NCBI GenBank assembly: GCA_900473175.1
Contig: UCKM01000022.1
Location: 62,001 to 126,000, forward strand
DNA: 64,000 nt
Direction of reading: 5' to 3'
DNA from: Hyphomicrobiales bacterium
GTDB taxonomy: Bacteria; Pseudomonadota; Alphaproteobacteria; Rhizobiales; Rhizobiaceae
The notes beneath the pieces were generated by a model that ran no database searches, was not told the origin of the DNA, and was given only the letters and a program-made list of their open reading frames with translations. This document shows, one piece after another, positions 18,351 to 26,570 of this stretch; within the stretch, counting starts at the first letter, position 1; each line of letters begins with the position of its first letter. Both the position numbers and the translations under genes were made by a program.

Positions 18351-18445
18351 ACCCTCCCCCTTTTGGGGAGGGGTTTATTCAAACCAGATCACCTACAACA
18401 ATCCCCCTCCCGGCTGCTTCGCAGCCACCCTCCCCTTGTGGATAG
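18351..18445. repeat. Palindromic GC-rich intergenic repeat, copy A
   Basis: About 95 bases made of CCCTCCCC-type blocks and a hairpin GGCTGC-TTC-GCAGCC (18412-18426) flanked by CCCTCCC and CCCTCCCC. The same design occurs at 58696-58808. It resembles the RIME-like palindromic repeats scattered between genes in Rhizobiales. Confidence 0.65.
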
Positions 18446-18489
18446 GCTAAGGGCGCGGTTTTCACCGGCCCTTTTCCCAACTTCTAGGG

Positions 18490-19593
18490 TCAGGCGACCA
18501 GACGGCCTGCCGATTCGGCCTGCGCATAGGCCTTGCCGAAGCGGTTGGCGAGGAATGTATCAAGGGCGATATCTTCCTGACGGATGAAGCCCTGCTGTGG
18601 CAGGTCACCCTTGGCCAGCATGTCGAGCACGGCACAGATGGCCGAGGCCGTCGTGATCTGGATACCGCTGTAAAGCTGCGCGCCAATGTGGTTGCTATAG
18701 ACCTTGTTGGCATAGGTCTCCTGCAGGAGACGGCCCTTCTTGCGGCCGCTGACCGTAACGAAGATCACGACAACGTCCTGCAGAGTCGACGGCAGGGCAT
18801 TTTCCAGAATGTCCTTGAGCACATCGCGGCGGTCACGCAGGCCAAGGTCGTTGAGCAGGGCCTTCATGATGGCCGCATGGCCGGGATAACGGATGGTGCG
18901 ATAGTTGAGCGTGCGCACCTTGCCGAGCAATGATTCACACAGTGTACCGAGACCGCCGGAGGTATTGAACGCCTCGTAGGTGACGCCATCCAGCGAGAAT
19001 TCCTCACGCTCTTCCAGCGCCGGCACCTCGATCAGTTCGCCATCGACGATTGCTTCGCAAGGCTCGCAATATTCGTTGATGACGCCGTCGGTGCTCCAGG
19101 TCAGATTGTAGTTGAGCGCATTGGATGGATATTGCGGCAGCGCGCCAACGCGCATGCGCACACTTTCGAGCGAGTCGAAGCGCTTTGCCAGATCATTGGC
19201 GACGATCGAGATGAAGCCGGGCGCGAGGCCGCACTGCGGGATGAAGGCGGTCTTGGCCGTGGCTGAGAGCTCCTTGACGATGCGCGTGCTCGCGACGTCT
19301 TCCGTAAGATCCAGATAGTGCACACCGGCATTTGCGGCCGCTTCCGCAATACGCGTGGTCAGATGAAATGGCGCCGCGCTCAAAACTGCGAACTTGCCTT
19401 CGAGCACCTGCTCAAGTGCGCCGGCTTCACTGATTTCGATGCATTTGGTTGCAACATTCGTCGAAATGTCGAGCGCATCGAGCTGTGTCTGCGCACGATC
19501 GACGACGGTGACGCGGTAATCTCCTGTACCGGCCAGAAGATTGGCGATTGTCCCGCCGATTTTGCCTGCGCCGACAACTACGATATCTTTCAT
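18490..19593 (-). CDS. Saccharopine dehydrogenase family protein (lysine 6-dehydrogenase-like)
   Basis: A 367-residue NAD-dependent enzyme with an N-terminal Rossmann fold (VVVGAGKIGG, residues 6-14) and the saccharopine dehydrogenase C-terminal domain (about 120-340). Family members act on saccharopine, lysine or carboxyspermidine. Length and context fit L-lysine 6-dehydrogenase-type lysine catabolism best (inference). GGGGAA precedes ATG 19593; an extension to 19713 would run into the divergent regulator's promoter. The divergent Lrp/AsnC regulator 121 bases away probably controls it. Confidence 0.85.
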   Translation of the reverse strand: MKDIVVVGAGKIGGTIANLLAGTGDYRVTVVDRAQTQLDALDISTNVATKCIEISEAGALEQVLEGKFAVLSAAPFHLTTRIAEAAANAGVHYLDLTEDVASTRIVKELSATAKTAFIPQCGLAPGFISIVANDLAKRFDSLESVRMRVGALPQYPSNALNYNLTWSTDGVINEYCEPCEAIVDGELIEVPALEEREEFSLDGVTYEAFNTSGGLGTLCESLLGKVRTLNYRTIRYPGHAAIMKALLNDLGLRDRRDVLKDILENALPSTLQDVVVIFVTVSGRKKGRLLQETYANKVYSNHIGAQLYSGIQITTASAICAVLDMLAKGDLPQQGFIRQEDIALDTFLANRFGKAYAQAESAGRLVA

Positions 19594-19714
19594 GTGATTC
19601 CCCATGGGTATAAAAAACTTATATGAATTTCGCAGATTGCTCGGCGAAATGAAGTAGGTAAACTGACGATATAGCGTCCTTATTTTAGGCATTACGACGA
19701 ATGGTTTTGACATT

Positions 19715-20143
19715 ATGCTGACACCGGCCGATCATGCCCTGCTTTCCTTGCTGCGGGAAAACGCAAGGGCCTCGACCGCCGATCTTGCCCGCAAGCTCGG
19801 CGTATCGCGCACTACGGTGCAAAGCCGGATCGAGCGTCTGGAGAAACGCGGCATGATCCGTGGCTACAGCGTTCTGCTCTCACCGGAATATGAGCAGAAT
19901 CTCGTCAGGGCGCATGTGCTGGTGACGGCCTTGCCGAAACTCGCGGTAAAGGTTGAAGCCGCTTTGAAGAAGATCCCCTGGGTAAGGACGCTGCATTCGG
20001 TCAGCGGCCAGTTCGACATGATCGTCATTGTCGAGGCGCCCTCGATACAGGAACTCGACAGGCTGCTAGATCAGGTAGGAGCGCTGGAGGGGGTAGAACG
20101 CACCATGTCCTCGATCATTCTCTCGACTCGAATAGAGCGATAG
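19715..20143 (+). CDS. Lrp/AsnC family transcriptional regulator
   Basis: A 142-residue protein with an N-terminal winged helix-turn-helix (residues about 20-40, STADLARKLGVSRTTVQSRI) and a C-terminal RAM/ligand-binding domain (about 65-140, including SVSGQFDMIVIVEA). Such proteins bind amino acids and form octamers. Its divergent position next to the lysine/saccharopine dehydrogenase gene suggests that it senses lysine or a related compound (inference). Confidence 0.9.
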   Translation: MLTPADHALLSLLRENARASTADLARKLGVSRTTVQSRIERLEKRGMIRGYSVLLSPEYEQNLVRAHVLVTALPKLAVKVEAALKKIPWVRTLHSVSGQFDMIVIVEAPSIQELDRLLDQVGALEGVERTMSSIILSTRIER

Positions 20144-20194
20144 GCGCAAGGCTCACACACGGCTTGACTCTTCCTGCCAATAGATTCCATAATA

Positions 20195-20209
20195 GAACAT
20201 ATCGTGAAC
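20195..20209 (+). promoter_or_regulatory. LexA box (SOS operator)
   Basis: GAAC-N7-GAAC, the exact alphaproteobacterial LexA operator, 17 bases before imuA. It predicts SOS control of the imuA-imuB-dnaE2 operon. Confidence 0.88.
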
Positions 20210-20226
20210 ATTTAGAGGTTAAGTAG

Positions 20227-21015
20227 GTGGCGACAACCGTCGATCTTACGGCGTTGCGGCGTGATATTGCGTCCTTGAGCGAGCAGACTGCACCTGCCTC
20301 GCCGCGTTCTGCCTTTGACTTCGGCGAGCATGCCATTGACCGCGTCTTTCTGGACGGCATGCAGCGTGGCGCTGTCCATGAGATCTTTGCCGAACAGCCC
20401 GGCGATGCGGGCGCTGCGACGGGTTTCGTCATTGCCCTTGCCTTGCGTGCCTCATCAGACCAAAGCCCGATTCTATGGCTTGAAGAGGATTTCGCGGCGC
20501 AAGAGCATGGTTTTCCCTATGCACCCGGCCTGCGGGACATTGGCCTTGACCCGCAACGTCTCATCATTGTGCGCTGCCCCTCACCCCAGGACGTCCTCAA
20601 GGCTGCCTCGGACAGTCTCGGCATTCGCGGTACCGGCGCGGTCATAATCGCGCCATGGAGCAATCCGAAATGTCTCGACCTCACGGCATCGCGCAAGCTG
20701 TTGCTTTCGGCACAACAAACGGATGTTCCGGCCTTTCTTTTGCGCCTCGGTGCAAGCCCAGCTGAAAATGCTGCCTCTACACGCTGGCTTATCCGCTCTG
20801 CCCCTTCGCAATCGAGTGGTGCCAATGCCCCTGGCCACCCGGTGTTCGACACCACACTCCTTCGCAACAGGCAGGGCATGACAGGCCATTGGATCCTGCA
20901 ATGGGAGAGTGAAGATCATGTGTTCCGACAGATCGAACAGGTTTCTGGCACTGTGGTTTCCCCACCTGCCTACCGATCGCCTCAAACGCGAAAATCCGGC
21001 ACGCGCCCTTACTGA
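20227..21015 (+). CDS. imuA: ImuA, SOS mutagenesis accessory protein
   Basis: A 262-residue RecA-like protein of the ImuA family, with a degenerate ATPase core (about residues 40-190) and a variable C-terminus. In other alphaproteobacteria it works with ImuB and DnaE2 in DNA-damage-induced mutagenesis. It starts at GTG 20227, right after the LexA box. The imuB gene begins 98 bases before its end in another frame, so the genes overlap and are coupled. Confidence 0.9.
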   Translation: MATTVDLTALRRDIASLSEQTAPASPRSAFDFGEHAIDRVFLDGMQRGAVHEIFAEQPGDAGAATGFVIALALRASSDQSPILWLEEDFAAQEHGFPYAPGLRDIGLDPQRLIIVRCPSPQDVLKAASDSLGIRGTGAVIIAPWSNPKCLDLTASRKLLLSAQQTDVPAFLLRLGASPAENAASTRWLIRSAPSQSSGANAPGHPVFDTTLLRNRQGMTGHWILQWESEDHVFRQIEQVSGTVVSPPAYRSPQTRKSGTRPY

Positions 21016-22474
21016 CCTGAAGCTGATTGTAGTAGACAAACTTGCCAATGCACTGCGTCTGACCTCCGTCGATGAACGTGCCGCCAAAGCCGGGCTCTAC
21101 GCAGGCATGGCCTTGACCGATGCTCGCGCCCAATTTGAAAAGCTCGACATTGCTTTCGCCTCGCCGCGCAAGGATGGCGCGCTTTTGCAAAAACTTGCCG
21201 ATTGGTGCGACCGCTATACGCCTCTGGTTGCGCTTGACGAGCCGCACGGATTGCTCCTCGACATGACCGGCTGCATCCACCTTTTCGGCAATGAAACGTC
21301 CTTGCTTGACGATATTCATCAACAACTGGGCAGGCATGGCATGATCGTACGAACCGCCATTGCCGGCAATGCTGCGGCGGCACGGGCGCTTGCCCGTCAT
21401 TCCTTGGGCGGGATCGTCAATGAGGTCGAACAGACCAGCAGATTATATGCCCTGCCGCTTCTCAGTCTCGATATGGAAGAGGCGCATTTTGCCGGTTTAA
21501 GGCGCGCAGGCTTGCGCAGCGTTGGCGACCTTGATGTCCTGCCGCGCGCAGCGCTCACGGCTCGCTTTGGCGCAGGACTTGTGAACAGTCTGGATGCCCT
21601 GTTCGGGCGGCACAGCAACCCTATCTCCCCCCGGCGCCTCGTGCCGGTATGCATGGCCGAAAGACGCATGGCCGAGCCATTGATCGCCATGGAATCCGTC
21701 GAACTGGTCCTGCATTCGCTTGCCAATGAGCTTTTTGCGAGCCTTGAGCAGCGGGTGGAAGGTGCGCGTGAAGTCGAGGCGAGTTTCTTTCGTACCGACG
21801 GCACTGTGCGCCGTGTCAGCATCCAGGCAGGGCGGCCGCTGACCGATACGAAAACCCTTTTGCGCCTGGTGAAGGAACGCCTGTCTACCCTCGCCGAACC
21901 GCTCGATGCGGGCTTTGGCTTTGATATCATCAGGCTCGGCGCAATGCATACGGAGCGCACCCATCAGGTGCAGAAAAGTCTCGACAACAGGGCGCAGGAA
22001 ACCGAGGCGTTAGGCAGCCTGATCGACCGGCTCTCCATTCGCTTGGGCAATAGCCGTGTCCTGCGTCCAATGCCCGTCGACACGCATATTCCGGAACGGG
22101 CCGTTTCACTCGAGGCTGCGGCCAGAACAAGCAAGGACAAGCCCACTGAATGGTCTGCGCCCGAACATTCGGGCGAACCGCCGGAACGTCCGATAAGATT
22201 ATTCCAGCCGCCCGAGCGCATTGAGGCCACTTTCGAAGTTCCAGATGCTGCGCCGGCACAATTCGTCTGGCGGCGGGTCAGGCACAATGTGGTTCTCGCA
22301 GAAGGGCCGGAGCGCATCGCTCCGGAATGGTGGCGCGAACATTCGAGCGCTCTCACCCGGGACTATTACCGGCTGGAGGACAGTTCCGGAAAGCGTTTCT
22401 GGGTCTTCCGCGAAGGCTTGCTGGAGCGCGGCAACCCCAGCCCGCGATGGTATCTGCACGGGCTGTTTGCGTGA
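20918..22474 (+). CDS. imuB: ImuB, catalytically impaired Y-family polymerase homologue
   Basis: A 518-residue relative of Y-family DNA polymerases. The palm/finger region opens with FLALWFPHLPTDRL and the little-finger part spans about residues 230-350. It lacks the usual DxD...SxDE catalytic set, as known for ImuB, which acts as a scaffold between the sliding clamp and DnaE2. GGGAGAG precedes ATG 20918. It overlaps imuA by 98 bases and dnaE2 by one base (TGATG). Confidence 0.92.
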   Translation: MCSDRSNRFLALWFPHLPTDRLKRENPARALTDLKLIVVDKLANALRLTSVDERAAKAGLYAGMALTDARAQFEKLDIAFASPRKDGALLQKLADWCDRYTPLVALDEPHGLLLDMTGCIHLFGNETSLLDDIHQQLGRHGMIVRTAIAGNAAAARALARHSLGGIVNEVEQTSRLYALPLLSLDMEEAHFAGLRRAGLRSVGDLDVLPRAALTARFGAGLVNSLDALFGRHSNPISPRRLVPVCMAERRMAEPLIAMESVELVLHSLANELFASLEQRVEGAREVEASFFRTDGTVRRVSIQAGRPLTDTKTLLRLVKERLSTLAEPLDAGFGFDIIRLGAMHTERTHQVQKSLDNRAQETEALGSLIDRLSIRLGNSRVLRPMPVDTHIPERAVSLEAAARTSKDKPTEWSAPEHSGEPPERPIRLFQPPERIEATFEVPDAAPAQFVWRRVRHNVVLAEGPERIAPEWWREHSSALTRDYYRLEDSSGKRFWVFREGLLERGNPSPRWYLHGLFA

Positions 22475-25400
22475 TGCAGGGTTACACCGAACTTGCCGTC
22501 ACCAGCAATTTCTCCTTTCTGGAAGGTGCATCGCAGCCGGAAGAGCTGGTGAAGGCCGCCGCCCTGCTCGGCCTCGACGGTATTGGCATTGCCGACCGCA
22601 ACACGCTTGCAGGGGTGGTACGCGCCTATACGGCCCACAGGGATTTGGCGAAGGCGACAGGGATCGGCCACAAGCTCTTCATCGGCTGCAGGCTGGCCTT
22701 CATCGACGATACGCCGGATCTTCTGGTCTATCCGCGCGACCGGGCCGCCTATGGTAAGCTTTGCCGGCTTTTGAGCGAAGGCAAAGACCGGGCGAAGATC
22801 AAGGGCGAGTGCCATCTGCGATTCGAGGATTTCCACTTCCGTGCCAGGGATTTTCAGATTGCAGTCATGGCGTCAGCCCGCGCCGACCGGAACCTTGCCG
22901 CCTTTCTGCAAAAACTTGCTCTTGCCGCTCCGGGCTGCGTGTGGCTCGGCCTTGCCATGCCGCAACAGGGCGCCGACCGGCGCCATGGCGAAAGGCTGGC
23001 GCGTATCGCCGCCACGGCCGATGTTCCCTTGCTGGCCATCAATAACGTACTCTATCACACCCCTTCCCGGCGCCCGCTGCAGGATGTTCTGACCTGTATC
23101 CGCGAACACGTCACCATCGACGAGGCTGGAAAGCGGCTCGAAAAAAACGCCGAGCGGCATCTGAAATCACCGGGCGAGATGCACCGGCTGTTCAGGCATT
23201 TTCCCGCCGCCCTCCCGGAAATCCTCCGCTTCATAGAGCCGATCCGCTTTTCGCTCGATCAATTGAAGTATGATTATCCGGACGAGCCGGTTCCGCCGGG
23301 CAAGACACCGCAGCAGCACCTCATCGACGAGACCTGGAAAGGCGCGGCCCGGCGTTATCCGGATGGCATCCCGGTCAAGGTAAGCCAACTGCTCGAAAAG
23401 GAACTGGCGCTAATCGGGGACCTCAAATATGCGCCCTATTTCCTGACGGTCCATGACATCGTCACCTTTGCCCGCTCGCAGAATATCCTGTGTCAGGGGC
23501 GAGGTTCATCCGCCAATTCGGCGGTTTGCTATTGCCTCGGCATCACCGCAGTCGATCCGGTCAAGATCAACCTTTTGTTCGAGCGCTTTCTTTCAGCGGA
23601 ACGCAAGGAACCGCCCGATATCGATGTCGATTTCGAGCATGAGCGTCGTGAAGAGGTGATGCAGTGGGTCTATGAACGCTATGGGCGCCACCGCGCGGCC
23701 ATTGTTGCGACTGTAATCAGCTATCGTCCGCGCAGCGCTATCCGCGATGTCGGCAAGGCTTTGGGATTGACGGAAGATGTGACCGCCGCCCTTGCCAATA
23801 CGGTCTGGGGCAGCTGGGGTTCGGCGGTTGAAAAGCAGGAGGTGCGCCAGGCGGGTCTCGACCCGGAGAATGTCATGATCAGGCGTGCGGTCAAGCTTGC
23901 GACAGAGCTCATCGGCTTTCCACGCCATCTTTCCCAGCATGTCGGTGGCTTTGTCCTGACCCAGAAGCGGCTCGATGAAACGGTTCCCATCGGCCCGGCG
24001 GCCATGGCGGACCGGTCCTTCATCGAATGGGACAAGGATGACATAGACGCGCTCAATATCATGAAGGTCGATGTGCTGGCGCTCGGCATGCTCACCTGCA
24101 TCCGCAAGGCCTTCGATCTCATCCATCTCCATGGCGGCAAGCGTTACGAGCTTGCAACAGTCGAACAGGACGACGAGCGCGTTTACGACATGCTCTGCAA
24201 TGCCGATTCCCTCGGGGTCTTTCAGGTGGAAAGCCGGGCACAGATGAATATGTTACCACGGCTGCGGCCAAGGAAATTCTATGATCTGGTGATCGAAGTC
24301 GCCATTGTCCGTCCCGGACCGATCCAGGGCGATATGGTTCATCCCTATCTGCGCCGCCGCAACAGGATCGAACCTGTCTTTTATCCTGCCCCCTCGCCTG
24401 AGCACGGCGACAAGAATGAACTGCGAAATGTTCTGGAAAAGACCCTTGGCGTCCCGCTCTTCCAGGAGCAGGCAATGCGCATCGCCATTGAAGCGGCGAA
24501 GTTCACGCCCGACGAAGCCAATCAGCTTCGCCGGGCCATGGCCACGTTCCGACGTGTCGGCACGATCAACCAGATGGAGCAAAAGATGGTTGATGGCATG
24601 GTTCGCCGGGGCTATGAGCGCAGCTTCGCCGAAAATTGCTTCAATCAGATCAAGGGCTTTGGTGAATACGGTTTTCCAGAAAGCCATGCGGCGAGCTTCG
24701 CCATTCTTGTCTACATTTCTTCCTGGATCAAATGCTATCACCCGGCTGCCTTCGCCGCCGCCCTTTTGAACTCACAACCCATGGGGTTCTATGCTCCGGC
24801 TCAGATTGTTCGCGATGCGGGCGAGCATGGTGTGGAGATCCGGGCCGCTGATATCAACTTCAGCGAATGGGACAATACACTGGAAAGGGGTGAGCGTGGC
24901 CTCGCCGCTCGCCTCGGTCTGCGCCAAATCGGAGGATTTTCTGAAACATGGGCCAATATCATCGTTGCAAAGCGTGCATCGCCCTATGCCAGCATCGAGG
25001 ACTTCAGGCGGCTGACGCGGCTTGAACGTCGCGCCTATGTTTTGCTCGCCGATGCAGATGCATTCCGGTCGCTCGGCATTGCAAGGCGCGAGGCTCTATG
25101 GGCTGTCCGCCGCCTGCCCAACGACGAAACCCTGCCCCTGTTCCATGCTGCGGAAACCAACGAATTGCCAGTGGAAGCGGAAACGAAATTGCCCGTCATG
25201 AAGCTCTCGGAACATGTTGTGGCCGACTACGAATCGACCCGGCTCTCCCTCAAAGGGCATCCCATGCAGTTCCTGCGTGAAATGTTTGCAGGCGAAAATG
25301 TCGTGACCTGCCGGCAGGCTAACAGCCTCGGCAACAATAAGCGGGTCAAAGTTGCAGGCGTCGTCACAGTCCGTCAGCGGCCGGGCAGCGCCAAGGGGGT

Positions 25401-25719
25401 CGTCTTCATGACGATCGAGGATGAAACCGGCATTGCCAACATCGTTGTCTGGAAGAAGCTCCTGGAGAAATATCGCAGGGAAGTGATGGGCGCACGCCTA
25501 ATCCTGATAGAAGGTACGGTGCAGAGCGCCGAGAATGTCGTTCATGTGGTGGCGAATAAACTCTCAGACCGAACGAACGACCTCTATCGGTTGTCGGAAC
25601 AGCTGGCCTCCCTTCCCGTATCCCGCAGCGACGAGGTCGCTCATCCTGTGTCCGAGGAGTCGCGAGGAAGGCATCCGCGCAATGTCCGCATTCTGCCAAA
25701 ATCAAGGGATTTCCACTGA
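22474..25719 (+). CDS. dnaE2: Error-prone DNA polymerase DnaE2 (ImuC)
   Basis: A 1081-residue C-family polymerase. It has an N-terminal PHP domain (starting YTELAVTSNFSFLEGAS), the polymerase core with catalytic aspartates in PPDIDVDFEH (about 379-386), a helix-hairpin-helix region and a C-terminal OB-fold (about 955-1005). It performs translesion synthesis during the SOS response. ATG 22474 overlaps the imuB stop by one base. A seven-pair GC-rich hairpin follows the stop codon. Confidence 0.95.
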   Translation: MQGYTELAVTSNFSFLEGASQPEELVKAAALLGLDGIGIADRNTLAGVVRAYTAHRDLAKATGIGHKLFIGCRLAFIDDTPDLLVYPRDRAAYGKLCRLLSEGKDRAKIKGECHLRFEDFHFRARDFQIAVMASARADRNLAAFLQKLALAAPGCVWLGLAMPQQGADRRHGERLARIAATADVPLLAINNVLYHTPSRRPLQDVLTCIREHVTIDEAGKRLEKNAERHLKSPGEMHRLFRHFPAALPEILRFIEPIRFSLDQLKYDYPDEPVPPGKTPQQHLIDETWKGAARRYPDGIPVKVSQLLEKELALIGDLKYAPYFLTVHDIVTFARSQNILCQGRGSSANSAVCYCLGITAVDPVKINLLFERFLSAERKEPPDIDVDFEHERREEVMQWVYERYGRHRAAIVATVISYRPRSAIRDVGKALGLTEDVTAALANTVWGSWGSAVEKQEVRQAGLDPENVMIRRAVKLATELIGFPRHLSQHVGGFVLTQKRLDETVPIGPAAMADRSFIEWDKDDIDALNIMKVDVLALGMLTCIRKAFDLIHLHGGKRYELATVEQDDERVYDMLCNADSLGVFQVESRAQMNMLPRLRPRKFYDLVIEVAIVRPGPIQGDMVHPYLRRRNRIEPVFYPAPSPEHGDKNELRNVLEKTLGVPLFQEQAMRIAIEAAKFTPDEANQLRRAMATFRRVGTINQMEQKMVDGMVRRGYERSFAENCFNQIKGFGEYGFPESHAASFAILVYISSWIKCYHPAAFAAALLNSQPMGFYAPAQIVRDAGEHGVEIRAADINFSEWDNTLERGERGLAARLGLRQIGGFSETWANIIVAKRASPYASIEDFRRLTRLERRAYVLLADADAFRSLGIARREALWAVRRLPNDETLPLFHAAETNELPVEAETKLPVMKLSEHVVADYESTRLSLKGHPMQFLREMFAGENVVTCRQANSLGNNKRVKVAGVVTVRQRPGSAKGVVFMTIEDETGIANIVVWKKLLEKYRREVMGARLILIEGTVQSAENVVHVVANKLSDRTNDLYRLSEQLASLPVSRSDEVAHPVSEESRGRHPRNVRILPKSRDFH

Positions 25720-25739
25720 GGGAATTCCAGAGCCCTCAG
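25716..25739. terminator. Possible bidirectional stem-loop between dnaE2 and a DUF768 gene
   Basis: CTGAGGG and CCCTCAG are separated by ten bases at the junction of the convergent genes. There is no T-run, so the terminator assignment is weak. Confidence 0.35.
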
Positions 25740-25978
25740 GCTTGCTTGCTTTCCTTGGCGAGCGCCGCCCTGTCGATAGCAGTAATCATGAGAATTTCCA
25801 GATCGCCCAAACCGTCCTTGATCTCGGATTCCGTCATCCCCGCCGCCTCGGCATCGGCCGCGCATCTTGCGGCGAGCTGTTTCGGCCGCCGGTCATGATG
25901 CGCCATATCCGTCGGGCGCGTAGCATCCACGTTCTCCGCGATCCAGTTGTTGACGAAGTCGATCGCTCTCTGGCTCAT
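25736..25978 (-). CDS. DUF768 family protein
   Basis: An 80-residue soluble protein starting MSQRAIDFVNNWI, the signature of DUF768, a Rhizobiales-restricted family of small helical proteins of unknown function. AAGGAGGAATC precedes ATG 25978, which fixes the start against an upstream extension. It stands alone, convergent with dnaE2, at the left edge of the stress island. No EcfG promoter was found before it. Confidence 0.8.
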   Translation of the reverse strand: MSQRAIDFVNNWIAENVDATRPTDMAHHDRRPKQLAARCAADAEAAGMTESEIKDGLGDLEILMITAIDRAALAKESKQA

Positions 25979-26112
25979 GATTCCTCCTTGGCAGTCTCTT
26001 CCGAACAGAACGACAAGAATGGCAGAAGGTTGCGAAAACCATCCGGATTCCGCGTCGAGCAAATGTATTCCGATATGCGTGATTTATCCAGAGTAATAGC
26101 CGGCCCAATGAG

Positions 26113-26139
26113 AAACCGGCCCAGAAACTGGACCGGTTT
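26113..26139 (-). terminator. Stem-loop after the CsbD gene
   Basis: AAACCGG-C-CCAG and CTGG-A-CCGGTTT form a stem with one mismatch and an AAA loop, 24 bases past the csbD-like stop on the minus strand. The tail on that strand is short in T. Confidence 0.5.
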
Positions 26140-26162
26140 GAAAAACTCGGACATGGGATATG

Positions 26163-26354
26163 TCAGGCCTTGTCGACGGCCTTTTTCACAGCATCCTTGG
26201 CGCGACCCTTGGCTTCCTGCGCCCCGCCCTTCATCTGCTGAACCTTGCCCTTGGCCTCCATCTGCTTGGAGCCGGTCATCTTGCCGGCGGCCTCTTTGAC
26301 GCTGCCTGCAACCTTGTTTGCCTTGCCGGAAACTTTATCACTTGTGCTACCCAT
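26163..26354 (-). CDS. CsbD family stress protein
   Basis: A 63-residue, highly charged Gly/Lys/Ala-rich protein (MGSTSDKVSGKANKVAG, then repeated K-x-EAAGK-type units) of the CsbD family. Members are general stress proteins induced by alternative sigma factors; molecular function unknown. AAGGAG precedes ATG 26354. An exact EcfG-type promoter (26391-26415) lies 37 bases before the start, which directly supports stress control. Confidence 0.88.
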   Translation of the reverse strand: MGSTSDKVSGKANKVAGSVKEAAGKMTGSKQMEAKGKVQQMKGGAQEAKGRAKDAVKKAVDKA

Positions 26355-26390
26355 CGGGAGACTCCTTGGTGTGTTGTTCTGCCGAGGTAA

Positions 26391-26415
26391 AACGAGGAGT
26401 GCGCTGGATAGTTCC
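26391..26415 (-). promoter_or_regulatory. EcfG-type stress promoter for csbD-like gene
   Basis: On the minus strand GGAAC (26415-26411), 16 bases, CGTT (26394-26391). Exact consensus. Confidence 0.75.
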
Positions 26416-26570
26416 ATGGGCTGGTGGAACAAGTGACCCGGCGCCCACGGGGGAACAGGCACCGGGCCTTATGCTACTGACCACGAATGATCAGCACTGC
26501 GAAAACGTGTTCGACCAACCTTGGTTCCGGGCGGAAATCGCCGCGCAAGAAATGTTTCCGGGGCAGCATA

